Of a DNA stretch of 64,000 bases, positions 20,411 to 33,300 are shown one piece after another. A program made the translations under genes and the position numbers. The stretch is from positions 65,858,333-65,922,332 of the forward strand of contig OX419756.1 in NCBI GenBank assembly GCA_948567375.1, given 5' to 3'. The notes beneath the pieces were generated by a model that saw only the letters and a list, made by a program, of their open reading frames with translations, ran no database searches and had not been told where the DNA came from. This DNA comes from Lunularia cruciata (taxonomy: Eukaryota; Streptophyta; Marchantiopsida; Lunulariales; Lunulariaceae). Numbering within the stretch: the stretch's first letter is position 1; each line of letters opens with the position of its first letter.

Positions 20411-21970
20411 CTAGTACGGCCCCATTTTCCTGAGAAAGACTGCCCGCTGTTCCGGATCCATCCCCTCAAGACAATGGAGAGTATTCAGATAATTATATTC
20501 ATTTGCATACCTCGTACTTCTCATTGCTGACAAGTGATACAACTCTTTGTCAGGGAACCGATCGTCAATTTCCCACTCCTGGTCTTGAGTTTCTAACCTG
20601 GACAGGAAGTCCGCATTCGAATGCGAAGCTCCCTTCCTCACTTGTACAGTATACGTGAACTCTTGTAATAACAAGATCCATCTTGCAATTCGTCTCGATA
20701 AATCTGCCTTCTTGACCAGATGTTGCAATGCATAATGGTCAACATAGAAGACAAACTCATACCCCAACAAATAATGACAAAATTTCTTGCAGGCATACAC
20801 CATTCTGAGTGCTTCTCTTTTAGTCCTCGAATAGTTCTTTTCAGAAACTGAAAGTTGTCGGCAGGCATAATACACCGGGTAGTCCTTCTTCTTCTTGTCC
20901 TTCTGACTTAAGACAACCCCAATGGCCATGGACAAAGTGTCCACATACACATGAAAAGGGACATCCCAATTTGGGGCCCTCATGATTGGTGCTTCAACCA
21001 ATTTCTTCTTCAACACCTGGAAAGCTTCTTCTTGATGTGCTTCCCACAGATAGTCTTTGGATTTCTTCAGAAGCTTTGTAAGTGGTGCAGCAAGCACTGC
21101 ATAGTTTGACACGAAGCATCTGTAATATCCAACATGTCCCAAGAAGGCTCTCAGCTCTCGGATGTTTTTTGGGGATTCCAAAGTTGCGATTATCTTAACC
21201 TTCTCAACATCGACTTCAATACCTCGGCTTGACACCCAATGCCCCAAAAGAATTCCCTCCTTCATTGCGAAGAAGCATTTCTCCGGGTGTAATGACAAGC
21301 CGGCAAAATGACACCTTTCAAACATTTGGCGAAGGTAATCTATATGTACATCTCTTTGCCCAAACACACAAAAGTCATCGATAAAAACTTTGACAAATTT
21401 GCGCAGGAAATCCTTGAAGATCGAATTCATCATCCGCTGGAAAGTAGCGGGAGCATTACACAACCCAAAGGGCATTTGATTGTAAGCAAAAGTGCCCCAA
21501 TTGGTCGTGAATGTAGTTTTATCCTTGTCTTCTTCTCGAATGGATACTTGATTGTACCTTGAAAATCCATCAAGAAAACTATAACAAGGATGCCGAGCTA
21601 CCTGATCTAAAATTGTATCGGTAAAAGGCAAGGGATGATGATCTTTCCTTGTAACTACGTTCAATTTTTGGAAGTCTTGGCACACCCGGATCTTCCCTGT
21701 TTTCTTCTTCAGGACAATGACAATGGGGGAGACCCATTCACTACTTAAGACAAGGAAGATGATTCCGGCCCCTAAGTAGTTATTGATTTCATCTTTTACC
21801 AAAAGCAAGTACTTCGGGTTTAGGCGGTATTGTCGCTGCCAAACCGGAACTGCACCTTCAACCAAATCAATCCGGTGTTCTCCGAATTCTCGTGGAATAC
21901 CCGGCATTTGATCAATCGACCAGGCGAATACATCCTGGAACTCTATAAACAGGGCAATGTATCCTGCCAA
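20411..21970 (-). pseudogene. pol: G1 reverse transcriptase and RNase H
   Basis: A 519-codon open block. RT motifs: VSPIVIVLKKKTGKIRVCQD, then MPFGLCNAPATFQRMM, then the catalytic FIDDFCVFG. RNase H: FHVYVDTLSM, REALRMVYACKKF, VFYVDHYALQ and SNADFLSR. It is in phase with the gag and protease blocks upstream, separated by stop codons (for example TAA just before 21970 and TGA at 22073). Confidence 0.88.
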
Positions 21971-22072
21971 CTCCTCCGAAGTAACTGTCTTTGAGATTTT
22001 TTAAATTTTTCCTTCAGTTAGTAACACCTCTTGGCAGTCATCGGGGTTGATGACTCCTTCAACGTGGCTTAC

Positions 22073-22741
22073 TCAGCTTAACCTGAGGCGAGCGGCCATC
22101 AAACCCCCTTCCTCCACATCAGGTTCACCCGAGGCGAGGTCATATGGATCTTCGTCATCAACCTCTACCTCGTAGCATTCCAAGTAATTAACTTGGACTT
22201 CGTCTTTGGATTTGTCTAAAGACAAAGATGATGAGTCTTCAAATTCGTCCTCCTCTTCTGACGAACTTGTTTCCCCAAGATGGGGAACCTTCGTCCAACT
22301 CACAGTCACCAGCTTCTGATCTTCGGACGGAATGTCTTTGAATCTTAACTTCTGCTGATGCCAATCCACTACAACTTGGGCACTATACAACCAGGGTCTG
22401 CTGATCAATAGAGGGTAACCAGTTTTTGTCACTAGCCGCAACACAATGTAATTCAACTTGAAGGGTACCCCTCCAATGATCGTGGTAATGTTTGACAGCA
22501 TGCCAAAGGGCCGTCTCCTGGTTTGGTCTGCAAACTTCAAAACTCGGGGTGTTGGTTCAAACATATGATACCCGAGTCGATTCGCAGTATCTTCATTCAT
22601 GACATTCACACCGGACCCAGAGTCAATGGGTATCGATGTGATCATGCACCTTGCAATTTCCACGTCTACCTCGGAAGATCCCAAATCTTCTTGTTCAATA
22701 CGATAGATAGCAGGCAGGTCCTTCTTGGACATCGACCTCAC
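22073..22741 (-). pseudogene. G1 aspartic protease
   Basis: Retropepsin-like block with the active-site segment IPIDSGSGVNVMN and the later YPLLISRPWLYSA motif. It lies between gag (TAG at 22763) and RT and shares their phase. A Glu/Asp/Ser-rich linker follows. Confidence 0.8.
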
Positions 22742-22762
22742 CTTCTTGAGGGCCGAATTAAG

Positions 22763-25237
22763 CTATCTCTTGTACAGCTTGTTATCTTCCCATAATTGCT
22801 TAAATGTAACATTGGCATTTGTGGTGGCCAAATCGGCTACAATATCATATTGGTGAACTCCTCCCAATTTGACCGTCTTCGTCTTTGGCTTTGGGTCCGA
22901 GGACTCTCCATGCTCCCTCTTGACTTCGGGACGCTTTAAAATGGTGACGGGCTTGCTGATGGCCTTAACCCGGGCTTCCTCGGGTTGGCCCACCTCGGCT
23001 TGGATCAGACCCTTTACTTCGGATCGGATGTCCGCCGGAAAAATTGGAGACTTTGTCTTCTTCTCTTCTTCCAAACTCAATTCCCGAGTCCTGAGTAAGG
23101 CTTCCGTTAATTCTTTCTGCAAGGCTTTAGCTTTAGCTTTTGCGAGGATCTTTTCCTCCTTGGCCGAAAGAATGGCTTTTGGGCGTTGTCTCTTTGCCTT
23201 TTGGGAAGACAATGGGGTCATACTCAGTTCTTCGGGATCACGCTTCTTCTTGCTGGAGTGTGTCTCAACTTTCAAAATTTCAAGGTCAGGCCATTCTCCT
23301 TCTGAGGCCGGACTCCCTTCTTGAGGTCTTTCTTCCTCAAGAGTAATGCAATTTACATTCATATCCCCCTTCGGCTGAAGTGCTGCACGCTCAGCGGGGG
23401 TCTGTACATATTTTACAGGAGGCTTTGGGTTCGGCGGGTGAGGGCATTGGTTGCCCGTATGCCCCAATCCCTTACAATTTCCACACAGGGGAACATACCC
23501 AATTTGCCTTCTTGGCTCGGGACAATTTGGAGACCAATGTCCCATCGAGCCACAATTATAACAAGCTCCGGGCGCAACATTTTGAGGGCAATTTTGGTTG
23601 CTCATCGGTGCTCTTTGCGGAGGAGCATTGGGGTTATACTCCCTGGGTCCAAACCTCAGACCTTGATATGATGTGCTTGGTTGAGGCTGTACCTCTTGAG
23701 TTTGGTACACCACCTCTTCGTCCTCGTCTTGGTTCCATCCCGGAACCCAATCAATTTGCTACACCGAGAATGCATTACAAGTATTGCATTCTGTGTTGGC
23801 GTGGCCAAATGCTAGAGCCTTTCTTCGGTCCTTAGCCCCAATCATCTGGATCTTGAAATCCAAAAACTCCTTGATGAGGGCATCCAGCTTTGTATCCGCC
23901 TTATGTACACTCTTGGCTGGAGGAGTCACCGGTTTCTTGCCTCCACGTCTTCTGACTCGTCTTGGCTTTGATTCTTCTTTGGATTCCAAAGAAGACCTTG
24001 AAGACGTAGAGGATTCATCCGAAGAAGGGGAGGTGCTGCGCAAAGCTCTCCTTCTGGGCTTCTTGCCCTTCTTCTCCCAATTTCTCCGGTTACCGGCAGA
24101 GTGAGAGTGGGCCGCTTCATAACGAGCGACATGTTTGAGTACTTTGTCCAGGGAAGTTACGTTCCTCTCCCAGGCAAAGATTTGTATCTCTGGTGAAAGG
24201 CCCCCGAGGAACCAGGTAATGGCTTGGGCATCAGAGTATCCCACCACCCCCGATTGCTTGGGAACTCGGTTCAGTATTGCCATGAACCGCTCAGAGTAGT
24301 CTCTCAACTTCTCCTTCTTGCCTTGGTCCAAATCGTTGAGTGCCACGAAGACGCTCGTATCGTAGTCAACCTCCTGGAATCGTTCCAAGAAGTTGTTTCT
24401 CAAGTCTGCCCAGTCCGATGGTACAAACCCCTTCTGAGTCACATGGGTGTACCAGCTCCGAGCTTTCTTGCAAAGCAGACTTGGAAAAATTCTCAGTCAA
24501 TCCGCCGAGTCATGCTCCTTGTTAGCAAAGGAGATGACTTTGAATTCTTCAATGAATTCATTGGGGTCTTTGTCTTGTTCTGTCCCCTTATACTTCTGAT
24601 AGGCGTGTCGAGTGACAGGGAGCGAAGTCATCATTCGATGCACTGGGATCGGTTGAGGTAAGGTGGAACTTGACGGAACAGAAGAATTGGTTGGAATTGA
24701 CGCCGTGTTGTCAGCCCAGGGATTCCAATTCGTCAAATTCAAAGTAGGGTCTTCTTCAACAATTTCTGCTATGAGGGAGTCAACTTCAACCCAAGTGGAA
24801 GATTCAGGATCAACACCTCCGATGGGTTCTTCAAAATTCCTTCGGGACAACCGAGGAATCGTTTGTAGAAGATATTGACACTCGTCTTCAGTAAGTGTTC
24901 GTGCTATCTTTTCTTGAACAAAGGTCTTCAAGGAAACAACTTCCTTTACAGCTCTAGGGGAAGTTGGTGTACTAGGCCGTAATGCATAGGTTTGCCCACT
25001 CGATTCTTTCTTCTTCTTGGAAGAAGAGGGAGATGCAAAGTAGCCTTGCCAACCAGCTTCGCGTTTCTTGTGGTCAAGTTCTCGCAGGGCTTCTTGCACT
25101 TCGTGAAGGAGTTGAAACTCCAATGCCTCTCACTCAGTTTTGTCAACGATGGATGGGACGTTCAGACATTCGTCTTCTTCATGCTGAAGTGCTCGTCTTC
25201 GAGCTCTCTCTTCCCGTTGTTCTTTCAATGCAGACAT
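22763..25237 (-). pseudogene. gag: G1 gag
   Basis: ATG at 25235-25237 matches the start seen in G2 (62770). The frame is constant to 22763 but has TGA 25130, TGA 24497 and TAG 23759. The middle block (24442-23759) is a retrotransposon gag (WADLRNNFLERFQEV, LRDYSERFMAILNRVP). The nucleocapsid part has two knuckles, CYNCGSMGHWSPNC and CGNCKGLGHTGNQC (about 23560-23440), followed by a Lys/Glu-rich tail. Confidence 0.83.
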
Positions 25238-25300
25238 TCATATTGCATTGATACCCAGTTTCCAATTTGGCTTCGTATTCTTCCACTTCCGAGATTTGTA

Positions 25301-25318
25301 TCCCCGGCAGCGGTGCCA
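25301..25318 (-). other. G1 primer-binding site
   Basis: Minus strand TGGCACCGCTGCCGGGGA lies 7 bases after the 5' LTR end. It closely resembles the tRNA-Asp-type primer site common in plant Athila/Tat-like elements. It fixes the LTR boundary at 25326 and shows that the TGTGACAACCCGGC end is the 3' end of the LTR. Confidence 0.7.
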
Positions 25319-25325
25319 AAAATCA

Positions 25326-28300
25326 TGTGATAACCCGGCAAATATCACTTTTGCGGTAATCGGGTAAGTAAAGTTTGTTCCCGCAGAGATACAAGTCAGA
25401 ATTGGTCAAGTACAAAGCAAAGTAACAATTTGAGTTCTTCTTTAGTCTCTCAGGTAGAAACCACACCCAGAAGAGAGTAACAAGCACTGATTCGAAGTCT
25501 TGTCACAAATTCACACTCCTTAATCACAAATCCTTCAATTCTTTCCAAACAATCTTGATTGTGATGATTCAGGCTCTCCCAAAAATGGCACTTCATTGAA
25601 AAACAACTTCGCCTCAAAATTGTGTTCCACCCCTCCACTGAAGGCACAACTTCCTCGATTGAAATTGCTTCACATCAACTTTGCACTACACTCCCAAATG
25701 TAGAATACTACCAACACTACAATTCCTCTCAGGTCTGTCAAGGCATTGCTTTGATTGCACTTCACTCAGGATCAAACACACAGAATGAAGATCAAGGTTG
25801 TGGAATCCAACATCCAACAAGCACTCTGACTTGCACTTCAAAATTCTTCACACACTCACAAACATAGACACGAATTTGATACTCAGAATCAAGCTCAAGC
25901 GACAAGCACTACTTCACAGCACTTTGCTTTATCTATTCTTAGAAATAATGAGCACTGAACAACAATTTCCTGTGAATGCCACTCTTAAATAGTGAAGCAA
26001 TGGACAGTTCTAACAACTATACCGTTCTACAACAACTATTCTAACCTGGAGATCCAAGATGACAATGCAACCTTCCATATCTGCCCCTTCAAATCTCAAA
26101 TTGGTTACTAATCTGATCCGATGTCTACTTCTTCCTTGGCTTTCAAACCCAAACCCAAAGTAATCTTTCTTCCTACTATCTTTTCCTTGGGTTTCACATC
26201 TCCTAATTCTTCTACCAGATCCAGCAATTCTCTTTCCTGATCTGAAATTGCACTAGTGGGTAATCTATCTAACTCTTCATCCTTCAACCCACTCTTCTCT
26301 AATGTCTCTGAGGACAACTCCGAAGACATTTGGATTCGTATGTTATCTACTTTGGGTTTTGCCTTAACATCCTGCCAAACCTTTTCTAACTCTATTCTCA
26401 CTAAGTCTAATCTAATTGAGATGTTATCCTCTACCTCTAAAATCTTTCTGTCTACACGAGTTCTGAGACTAATTAACGAGGCTTTCAAATCAGTATCTTT
26501 CGCTTGTCTTCGCCTCGTCTCCTGCACCAACAACTTCAACTCGTGCAGTCGCACTTCTTCAATTCAAACGTTGGCTTCTGTACTCAACATTGCATTTACT
26601 CTGAGGACTATTTCCTTCAATGGCTCCAATCTTGTCTTTTGTTCTTGTTCCCGATTTGCAAGCCATTCCTCTCTGTACATTGCTAACTCTTCTTTGAACT
26701 CGGCCTTCACCGCTTCCTTCTCTTTCTCCTTTTGTACGATTTTCTCTTCTTGATTACGAAGTAACTCTTGTAATCTCTCTTCTTCTCTATACCGTACAGA
26801 CAACTCTCTTTGCCAGAGCTGCTTCTTCTCCTCCATACCCTCCATCACTTGATCGAGCTCTTGATCCTTCGATGCTACCCTCGCCATAGCATGGATAAGC
26901 TCTACTCTTGAATCCACAAACTGCTGCTTCAAGATTTTGAATTCAGCTACTTGTCTTTCCCTTGCAATGTCACTCTTCCTTGCAAGATCCTCTCGATAAC
27001 TCACTTCTCTCTTCAGGTCTTCAATTACCTGACTTCTCTCTATCGCTTCCACTTGTAGTACTTCTCTCTCCTTCTCACCTTGGGTTACACGCTTCTTCAA
27101 CCCCGAGTTCTCTTCTTCTAATCTTGATAAGACCTGCAAAACAGTCTTTACATCTGGACAAGTCGACTGCATCTCCTTCTTCTTCTTCTCCAACTTCACC
27201 AACAGCGGGCATACTACCTTCTATAGGTAATCTACTCCATTACTGGCAACTTCTTCCTCCCACGGAGTGGTCTCTCTTCTTTCTTCTCGTTCTCCCGATA
27301 CTCGCCTTCTTCTCTAGAGTCTTCGTATCGGAATTGACGCCTCACAGCCCGAGCTTTCTTCTACCTCTTCCTTCACTCTACTCCGCCCCGCTTCACACTT
27401 CGCCTTACGTCTCAAGCGAACTCCTCGCTGTACTGCGATCTTTTTCTCCTCGAGCACCGGTACTTTGTCTTCCAGCGCCGCATTGTCTTCGGCTTCTACT
27501 TCGGCTTGCCCTTCTTCTTCGTATTCTTTAGCCGTTGGTGCCGAGGTCATTTCTCCACCATCTTCACTGTCACTGCTAGTATCTTCACTCTGCAGTATCA
27601 GCTCAGGTTCCTCCTCACGTTCCAAGTCCTCCGTCTTGAGCTTGGCTTCACCTTCTGAGTCTTCATCTTCTGACTCAATCACCACCATTCCTCGCCTCGG
27701 GTTATTTTTCTGCATCTTCCGAGGTTTCTTGTTTTCTTTGGCTTCTGCTTGCCGAGTTCTCTTCTTTGTCGGGGTACTTACAACGACCTCCATGTTTTTC
27801 CCTGTCTTTGCGTAGTAGTTGTCCATGCTCCGGATTTGGAGAATGTATTGCTGCTCCTCTGTGTCGACTTCTCTTCTCAAGTCAGGATGGAAATGAGACA
27901 CCATTCTATTGCGCTTCGCCAAATTGAGCAAATTCAACCCAAGGTAGAAATGTGCTACAAATGGTACGATGTAGTCTGGAGGTGACTTGTCCCGCAGATT
28001 CCACACCATCTGCCTTGTTCTCCTGTGAAAGCACCTTGCCCAATTGATCGGTTCTCCTGCAAATAACTTGTGAAAGAACACCGCTTGGTGCTTCATCACA
28101 TAGGTGGTTCTCTCTGGCTTCATGATGGCCATTAGTGCACTCACAATTCCCCTCCTCATAGGGTCTTTGAAGCTCTCAACTTTGTACCCATTCTTCGTTC
28201 TCTTTGACGAGAAGGCATCTCTCACCTTGTGCGTTTCTTGGGCTATCTCTCCTTTCCCCAAGAACATGGCTCCCTGCTCTGAACCTGCCTCCTTCTCGAG

Positions 28301-29094
28301 TACGAGTCTTCAATCTGACTCTGTCCAGCGAGCCGGATTTCCTCTCTTCCCTTCTTCCTCGGGACCATCGAGACATTTACTCTCGATGATTTCTGTCATG
28401 AATCTTGGAAAACTTACGTTCCAGTTCCATGCCCGAAAAGTGATCCAAAGTCGGCTCAAGACTTTGATCCTCGCTACTACATCTAATCTCCGAATTGCAT
28501 GATTTCTCACTGCAAATTCGGAGTTCTTCTTCCCTCCTCCCATCTCTTTTGCTTTCTTATTGTCTCTCAATTTCTCTCTCGCAACTTCTCCCTTGCGCAC
28601 TAACACAAGTCCAACTCTATTTCCCTTTCCCCAATCACTTGCAAGACAACTCCTCAACGGCAAAGGAAAATTACTTGACATTTTGTCATTGCAGTTTTGA
28701 TTTTTATAAAGTTGCACTTCTTTGTCTTCCATCACTTTGAGTTTCTACCGAGAAATCACACCTCCGGCATGCACCTGTCACTGCCAATCAACCTTCGCGC
28801 GTATGAGCCACCAGTTTTGAAACAGCTCCTTCTTGAATTTCTCACCCCGACGAAAGGTTGTTAGACTGTCTTCGCCTCGGGTTGAGCTCCCCCCAATCCA
28901 AAGACAATTTACTTTGTATTGTATGCTAACATGGCATTTCCAAGTACTTCGCCTTATGACCCAAAGTCACTTTACTTTGGGTTTCATCCCGAAGACAATT
29001 TTCTTCGCCTTCTTTGGCCATACAGGCGCAATCCGACTTCTTTATACACTTCTTCTCCTTTATTTAAAAAAAAACAAAAAATGTGGGCACCACA
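25326..29094 (-). repeat. G1 5' LTR (copy Gc, complete, 3769 bp)
   Basis: Minus strand runs from TGTGGTGCCCAC at 29094 to GTTATCACA at 25326, with TG...CA ends. It contains the TATA-like box (29040-29046), the LTR frame (28681-26108) and about 780 bp of downstream non-coding LTR. Its right side joins K3 leader sequence at 29095. Confidence 0.9.
26108..28681 (-). pseudogene. LTR-encoded 857-codon frame (copy Gc)
   Basis: Same frame as Gb and exactly the same length (2574 nt) from ATG 28681 to the stop at 26108, with no indel disturbing phase. Stops at 28310 (TGA, Trp in other copies), 27314 (TAG, Gln in others), about 27224 (TAG, Gln) and 26564 (TGA) break it. The middle piece (28267-27314) holds the KLFAGEPINWARC segment and the acidic region; the C-terminal pieces (27202-26564 and 26554-26108) are the coiled coil. 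Confidence 0.75.
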
Positions 29095-29470
29095 CTCTCC
29101 AAGATCCTTCACCAAAGTCTCCAAAAGTGTTTTTACCCCACTACACTCATGTCCTTTTGGAAGTCCTTCCACTCCACAAACCTCACACTTAGATCTTCTC
29201 CCTCGCAATCTTGGTGAAGAAGGTCCAGCATGCAAACCCAAGTCAAGTAAGCCTCTTCTTTCTCTCAATCTCTTTCTCTCAAAATTCAATGGACATGAAC
29301 TTGCTTTATGTCCCTTCTCTCCACATAAAAAGAACTTAGACTCACTCTTTCCTCCAAGTGGTGTAGGTTTTTGGATCCTCTCAACACCCTCTTCAAATTC
29401 TATTCTAAACTCTCTTCTCCTCAAATCCATTGCTAAAATCACCTCAAACCCTTAAGGAAGCTTGTATAGC
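29095..29470 (-). pseudogene. K3 pre-gag zinc-knuckle frame, broken
   Basis: Remnant of the K-family upstream frame, readable from about 29442 (MDLRRREFRIEFEEG...) to the G1 boundary at 29095. The first knuckle reads KFFLCGEKGH, so its first Cys is lost; the second cluster CEVCGVEGLPKGHEC is kept. The start region has an early stop (CTTAAGG context near 29452). Confidence 0.6.
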
Positions 29471-30394
29471 CTCAATTTCCACTCTTGGTGACCCTCCATG
29501 TTCCCAAAATGAATCTAAACACTCAAACATGCTTTTTGTTGCTCTCACACTCCTCATGCATGAAATCTAAACTCTCTAAAATTAACCTTTCCTCACAATG
29601 TCAGGCAAATCTTGCAACTGGTATGTCAAAGTCCTCTAAAAATTTTACACTTGATCAAAACTTCATGGCATCACTCCCTACAAAATTTCAAATCTTTTCA
29701 TCGAACCATTTGGCCTATTCATCACACATATTTTAGATTTGGTCTAAAAACCACCCCGCTCACTTTAAAAACTTATAACTCTTTGCTCAACAATGATCTC
29801 TCTCTATTTTTTGTGTCAATGGGTAGGATTAAATGCACTGAATTTTTTTCGAAAGTTTTAGCAAAATCCGCTGAAAAATGAAGAAATGGCAGACTTTGTA
29901 CAATTTTCCAGAGAGCATGCAGTTGTAGGAGCAATTTACCTTATTGTCTTTCAAGAATTCTATCCCAGTATGCATAGCAGATCTCACAATAATTTTAAGT
30001 GTGCTGACTGAAGGATAAACCAAGATATCATGTGTAGAAATTTCAAGTCTAGATCCCAAACTTGAGATTTTCCCAAAATCACCTTAATCTCCAAAATCTG
30101 CAGTCCACCTCATACAATCTCTCCAAATCCTCTCAAGTGTACAAGATGTACAAAATCACTTCAAAGACATCATAATGAACTATAGGGTATACTAATGGGT
30201 CCAAATTCTCTAACATAAGTTCAACCCTTTCCTCCCCTAAAGTTCTCTCCAAGTGAGCTCTCATAGCCTCCTTTTGTCTGATATAGAATTGTACGCAAAA
30301 CATTATCTTGCATTCTAGAGAGGTCCCGACAACGAAACCAAAAATGTGAGCCGGCCTATCTCTCCCTCAGGATGAACCTCTGATGGTTATTATG
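29095..30394 (-). mobile_element. K3: K-family leader and LTR end
   Basis: Minus-strand K-family sequence matching about 54330-55660 of K1. It includes part of the pre-gag frame, the leader, a primer-site-like segment (about 30323-30340) and the LTR end TGTGAGCCGG (30345). G1 starts at 29094, so G1 was inserted into the K3 leader; the far side is lost. The LTR is interrupted at 30394 by Gd and resumes at 34068. Confidence 0.83.
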
Positions 30395-33300
30395 TGTGAC
30401 AACCCGGCAAATATCACTTTTGCGGTAATCGGGTAGGTAAAGTTTGTTCCCGCAGAGATACTACCCAGAATTGGTCAAATACGAAGTCAAAAGTCACAAG
30501 CGCAGTTCTTCTTGATGACTTCTTTAATCTCTCAAGTAGAAACTACACCCAAAAGAGAGTAACAAGCTCACAATCTTGACAACTTGTCACAAATACACAC
30601 ATGTAATCACATCATAGTAAATTTTGTCCAAACAACTCTTGATTGTGATGATTCAGATTCTCCCGAAGACGGCACTTCATTGCGAAGACTGATTTTGCCT
30701 CAGAATTATGTTCCACCCCTCCACTGAAGGCACAAATTCCTCGATTGAAATTGCTTCACATCAACTTCGTGCTGCACTCACCAATGCAGAATACTAACAA
30801 CACTACAATTCCTCTCAGATCTGTCAAGGCATTGCTCCGATGCACTTCACTCAAGATCAAACACACAGAATGAAGATCAAGGCTGCAGATTCCAACATCC
30901 ACAAGCACATTGACTTGCTCTTTGGAATTCTCCACACACTCACAAACAAAAACAAAAAATTGACAATCGGAATTAAGCTTAAGCGACGAGTACTGAAACC
31001 AGCACTTTGCTTTATCTATCTTCAGAAATATGAATACTGAATAACATCATACTACAAATGCTCCACTTAAATACTGAAGCAAACGGCAGACTTGCCTACC
31101 TAGGCACCGCTTCCTAACATCCTTTCCTACCTACAAATCCCAATCAATAATCTATCTCTTCATATCTGCCTCTTCCTATCTCAAAATTGACTTCTATCCC
31201 GATCCAATGTCTACCTCATCATTGGCTTCCAAACCCGATGATCTTCCTACTATTTCACCTTCTTCGGGTATGATTGATTCTACTAATTTCTTCACTAATT
31301 CTATGACTTCTTCACTACAATCTCTAATTGAGCTCACGGGTAATCTATCTACACTCTTAGTTCCCGACCCACTCTTCTCTAATGTATCAATTTTTGAGTC
31401 CGATGATACTTGAATTCCTACTTCTGCGACATTGGGTCTCTTCTCCACTATCACACTATTCCGAATCTTCTCTAATTCCGAATTGACTAAATCTAATCTA
31501 AGACTAACATTGTTCTCTACATCTAACATTTTCCTATCTACACGCTCCCTCAAGCAAATCAGCAACATGTTCATATCCACATCTTTGGCTTTTCTTTTCC
31601 AAGTTTCCTGCACAAGCAACTTCAACTCATGCAGACAAGCTTCTTCCAATCTTCCTTCAGCCTCCGTGCTTAAGATTGCTCATAATCTCCCAGCAAGGTC
31701 TCCTATTGATTCCGATGCGTATCCTCAAGAATGCTCCACCTTCAACTCATCCCGATACATTTGCAACTTGTCTTTGTATTCTGCAGCAAGCATCTTCTTC
31801 TCCTTTCATACTGCATGCTCTGTTGTTCTGCGCTCTTGACAAGTTCTTGCAAACGCTCTTCTTCCTCTTGCCTGGACACCAATTCTCTCTGCTACGCTTG
31901 ATCTTTTGCTGCGGCACTCTTCTTCAAGCTGTCCAACTCTTGCTCCATCACGATGGTCATCACCTTCAGATGAACATTCTTGACACGCACATTACTCACT
32001 TCCTCCTGCATCTTGCTGAGCCACATTGCCTGCTCCTTCAACTCTCCGGCTTGCTTTTGCAGTTCTTTCTCTTTCTCTGTGCAACTCCCTTGTAGCACGC
32101 TCAACATTTTCTTCCTTGAGTCTTCCTCCCTCCGAAGATCTTCAATCTCCGCACTTCTTTGAATTTGATGCTCCTACAGCTCTTGCACTTCCTTCAACAG
32201 ATGCTTCACCATCTGCAGCTCATTCAACCCTTTCACTCGATCTTGGGCATTTCCCATACGATGTTCTTTCAATAGCTTGAGCAAGGGTGTGACCACCCTT
32301 GTCAAATATACTATCCCGCCAAAGGTTTCTTCTTCATCATTGCCACCTTTGTCAGGAGTCTTCTCTTGTGTCATCGGCTCCTTCATCCAAAGTTGCGATC
32401 TTCGTACCTTCATAGTGTCGGCACTATCTTCATCTTGGCCTCTTGAACTTGGCCCCGCGTGATACTCCTTCTTTGCTTTGGGTTTTGGCTTGTTCTCCAT
32501 CGTTGCCTTGCCAGCCTCACTTACCACCACCGATTGCTGGACTTCGGGCTCTCCCTCACTTTTGCTACCCGACTCCTCACTCTTCAACGTGAGCTCTTCT
32601 TCTTATGAGTCCTCTTCTTGCAACTCAGATCCCGAAGATGCCCTTCTCACAATGTTAGTAGTCTTCAACATCAGCCTCCGAGTCTTACGTTGGATGGGCG
32701 ATGGTTTACCTTCTTCAGGTTTACTTTGCTTCTTCGTCTTTGGACTGGCAACATCTTTGATCTTCCACTGTCCCGTTCTGGCAAAGTACTCGTCATTTGC
32801 CCGCAGCTGAAGCATTTACTGTTGCTCCTCTTTGTCTACTTCTTGTCTCAAATCAGGGTGCATGTGGGAGACCATACGATGCCACTCATCTTCAGAGAGC
32901 AAGTTCAGGCTGAAGTAGAAATGTGCTGCAAATGGTGCAAAATAATGCGGTGGCGAGCCCATTTGCCAATTCACTACCATCTGCCTTGTTTGGTGATGGA
33001 AACACTTCACCCAATTCACGGGTACTCTTGCAAACATCTGATGGAAGAAGACTGCCTACTGCATGGTTACGTACGTTGTTTGCTCCGGCTTGAACATGGC
33101 CATCATCACCCCCACGATGCTTCTTTGGATCGGGTCCTGATAGGACTCCACCTTGTAACCATTTGTTGTTCTTGGAGCAAAAAACGAATTGCAAATCTCC
33201 GCCGTCTCCTCTGCAGCATCACACTTCCGATAGAAGGTGATCCTTGTCAGCCCTCCTGCTTCTCTCCCCAGGACTAACTTCCAATCCGACTCAGTCCATC

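Larger units (their letters stand above)
16150..29094 (-). mobile_element. G1: gypsy element with giant coding LTRs
   Basis: Minus-strand element: 5' LTR 29094-25326, primer site at 25318-25301, gag-protease-RT-RNase H-integrase from 25237 to 19464, polypurine tract next to 19291, 3' LTR 19290 down to about 16150 (its last ~650 bases are lost at the junction with K2). It shows that the many 3.7-3.8 kb TGTGGTGCCC...GTTGTCACA units in this window are LTRs. gag to RNase H share one phase with several stop codons; integrase is in another phase. It lies in the K3 leader on its right side. Confidence 0.85.

Noticed and set aside
22523-24104. Plus-strand open frames over G1 gag and protease
   Set aside because: Antisense shadows of the minus-strand gag, which has zinc knuckles and capsid motifs.
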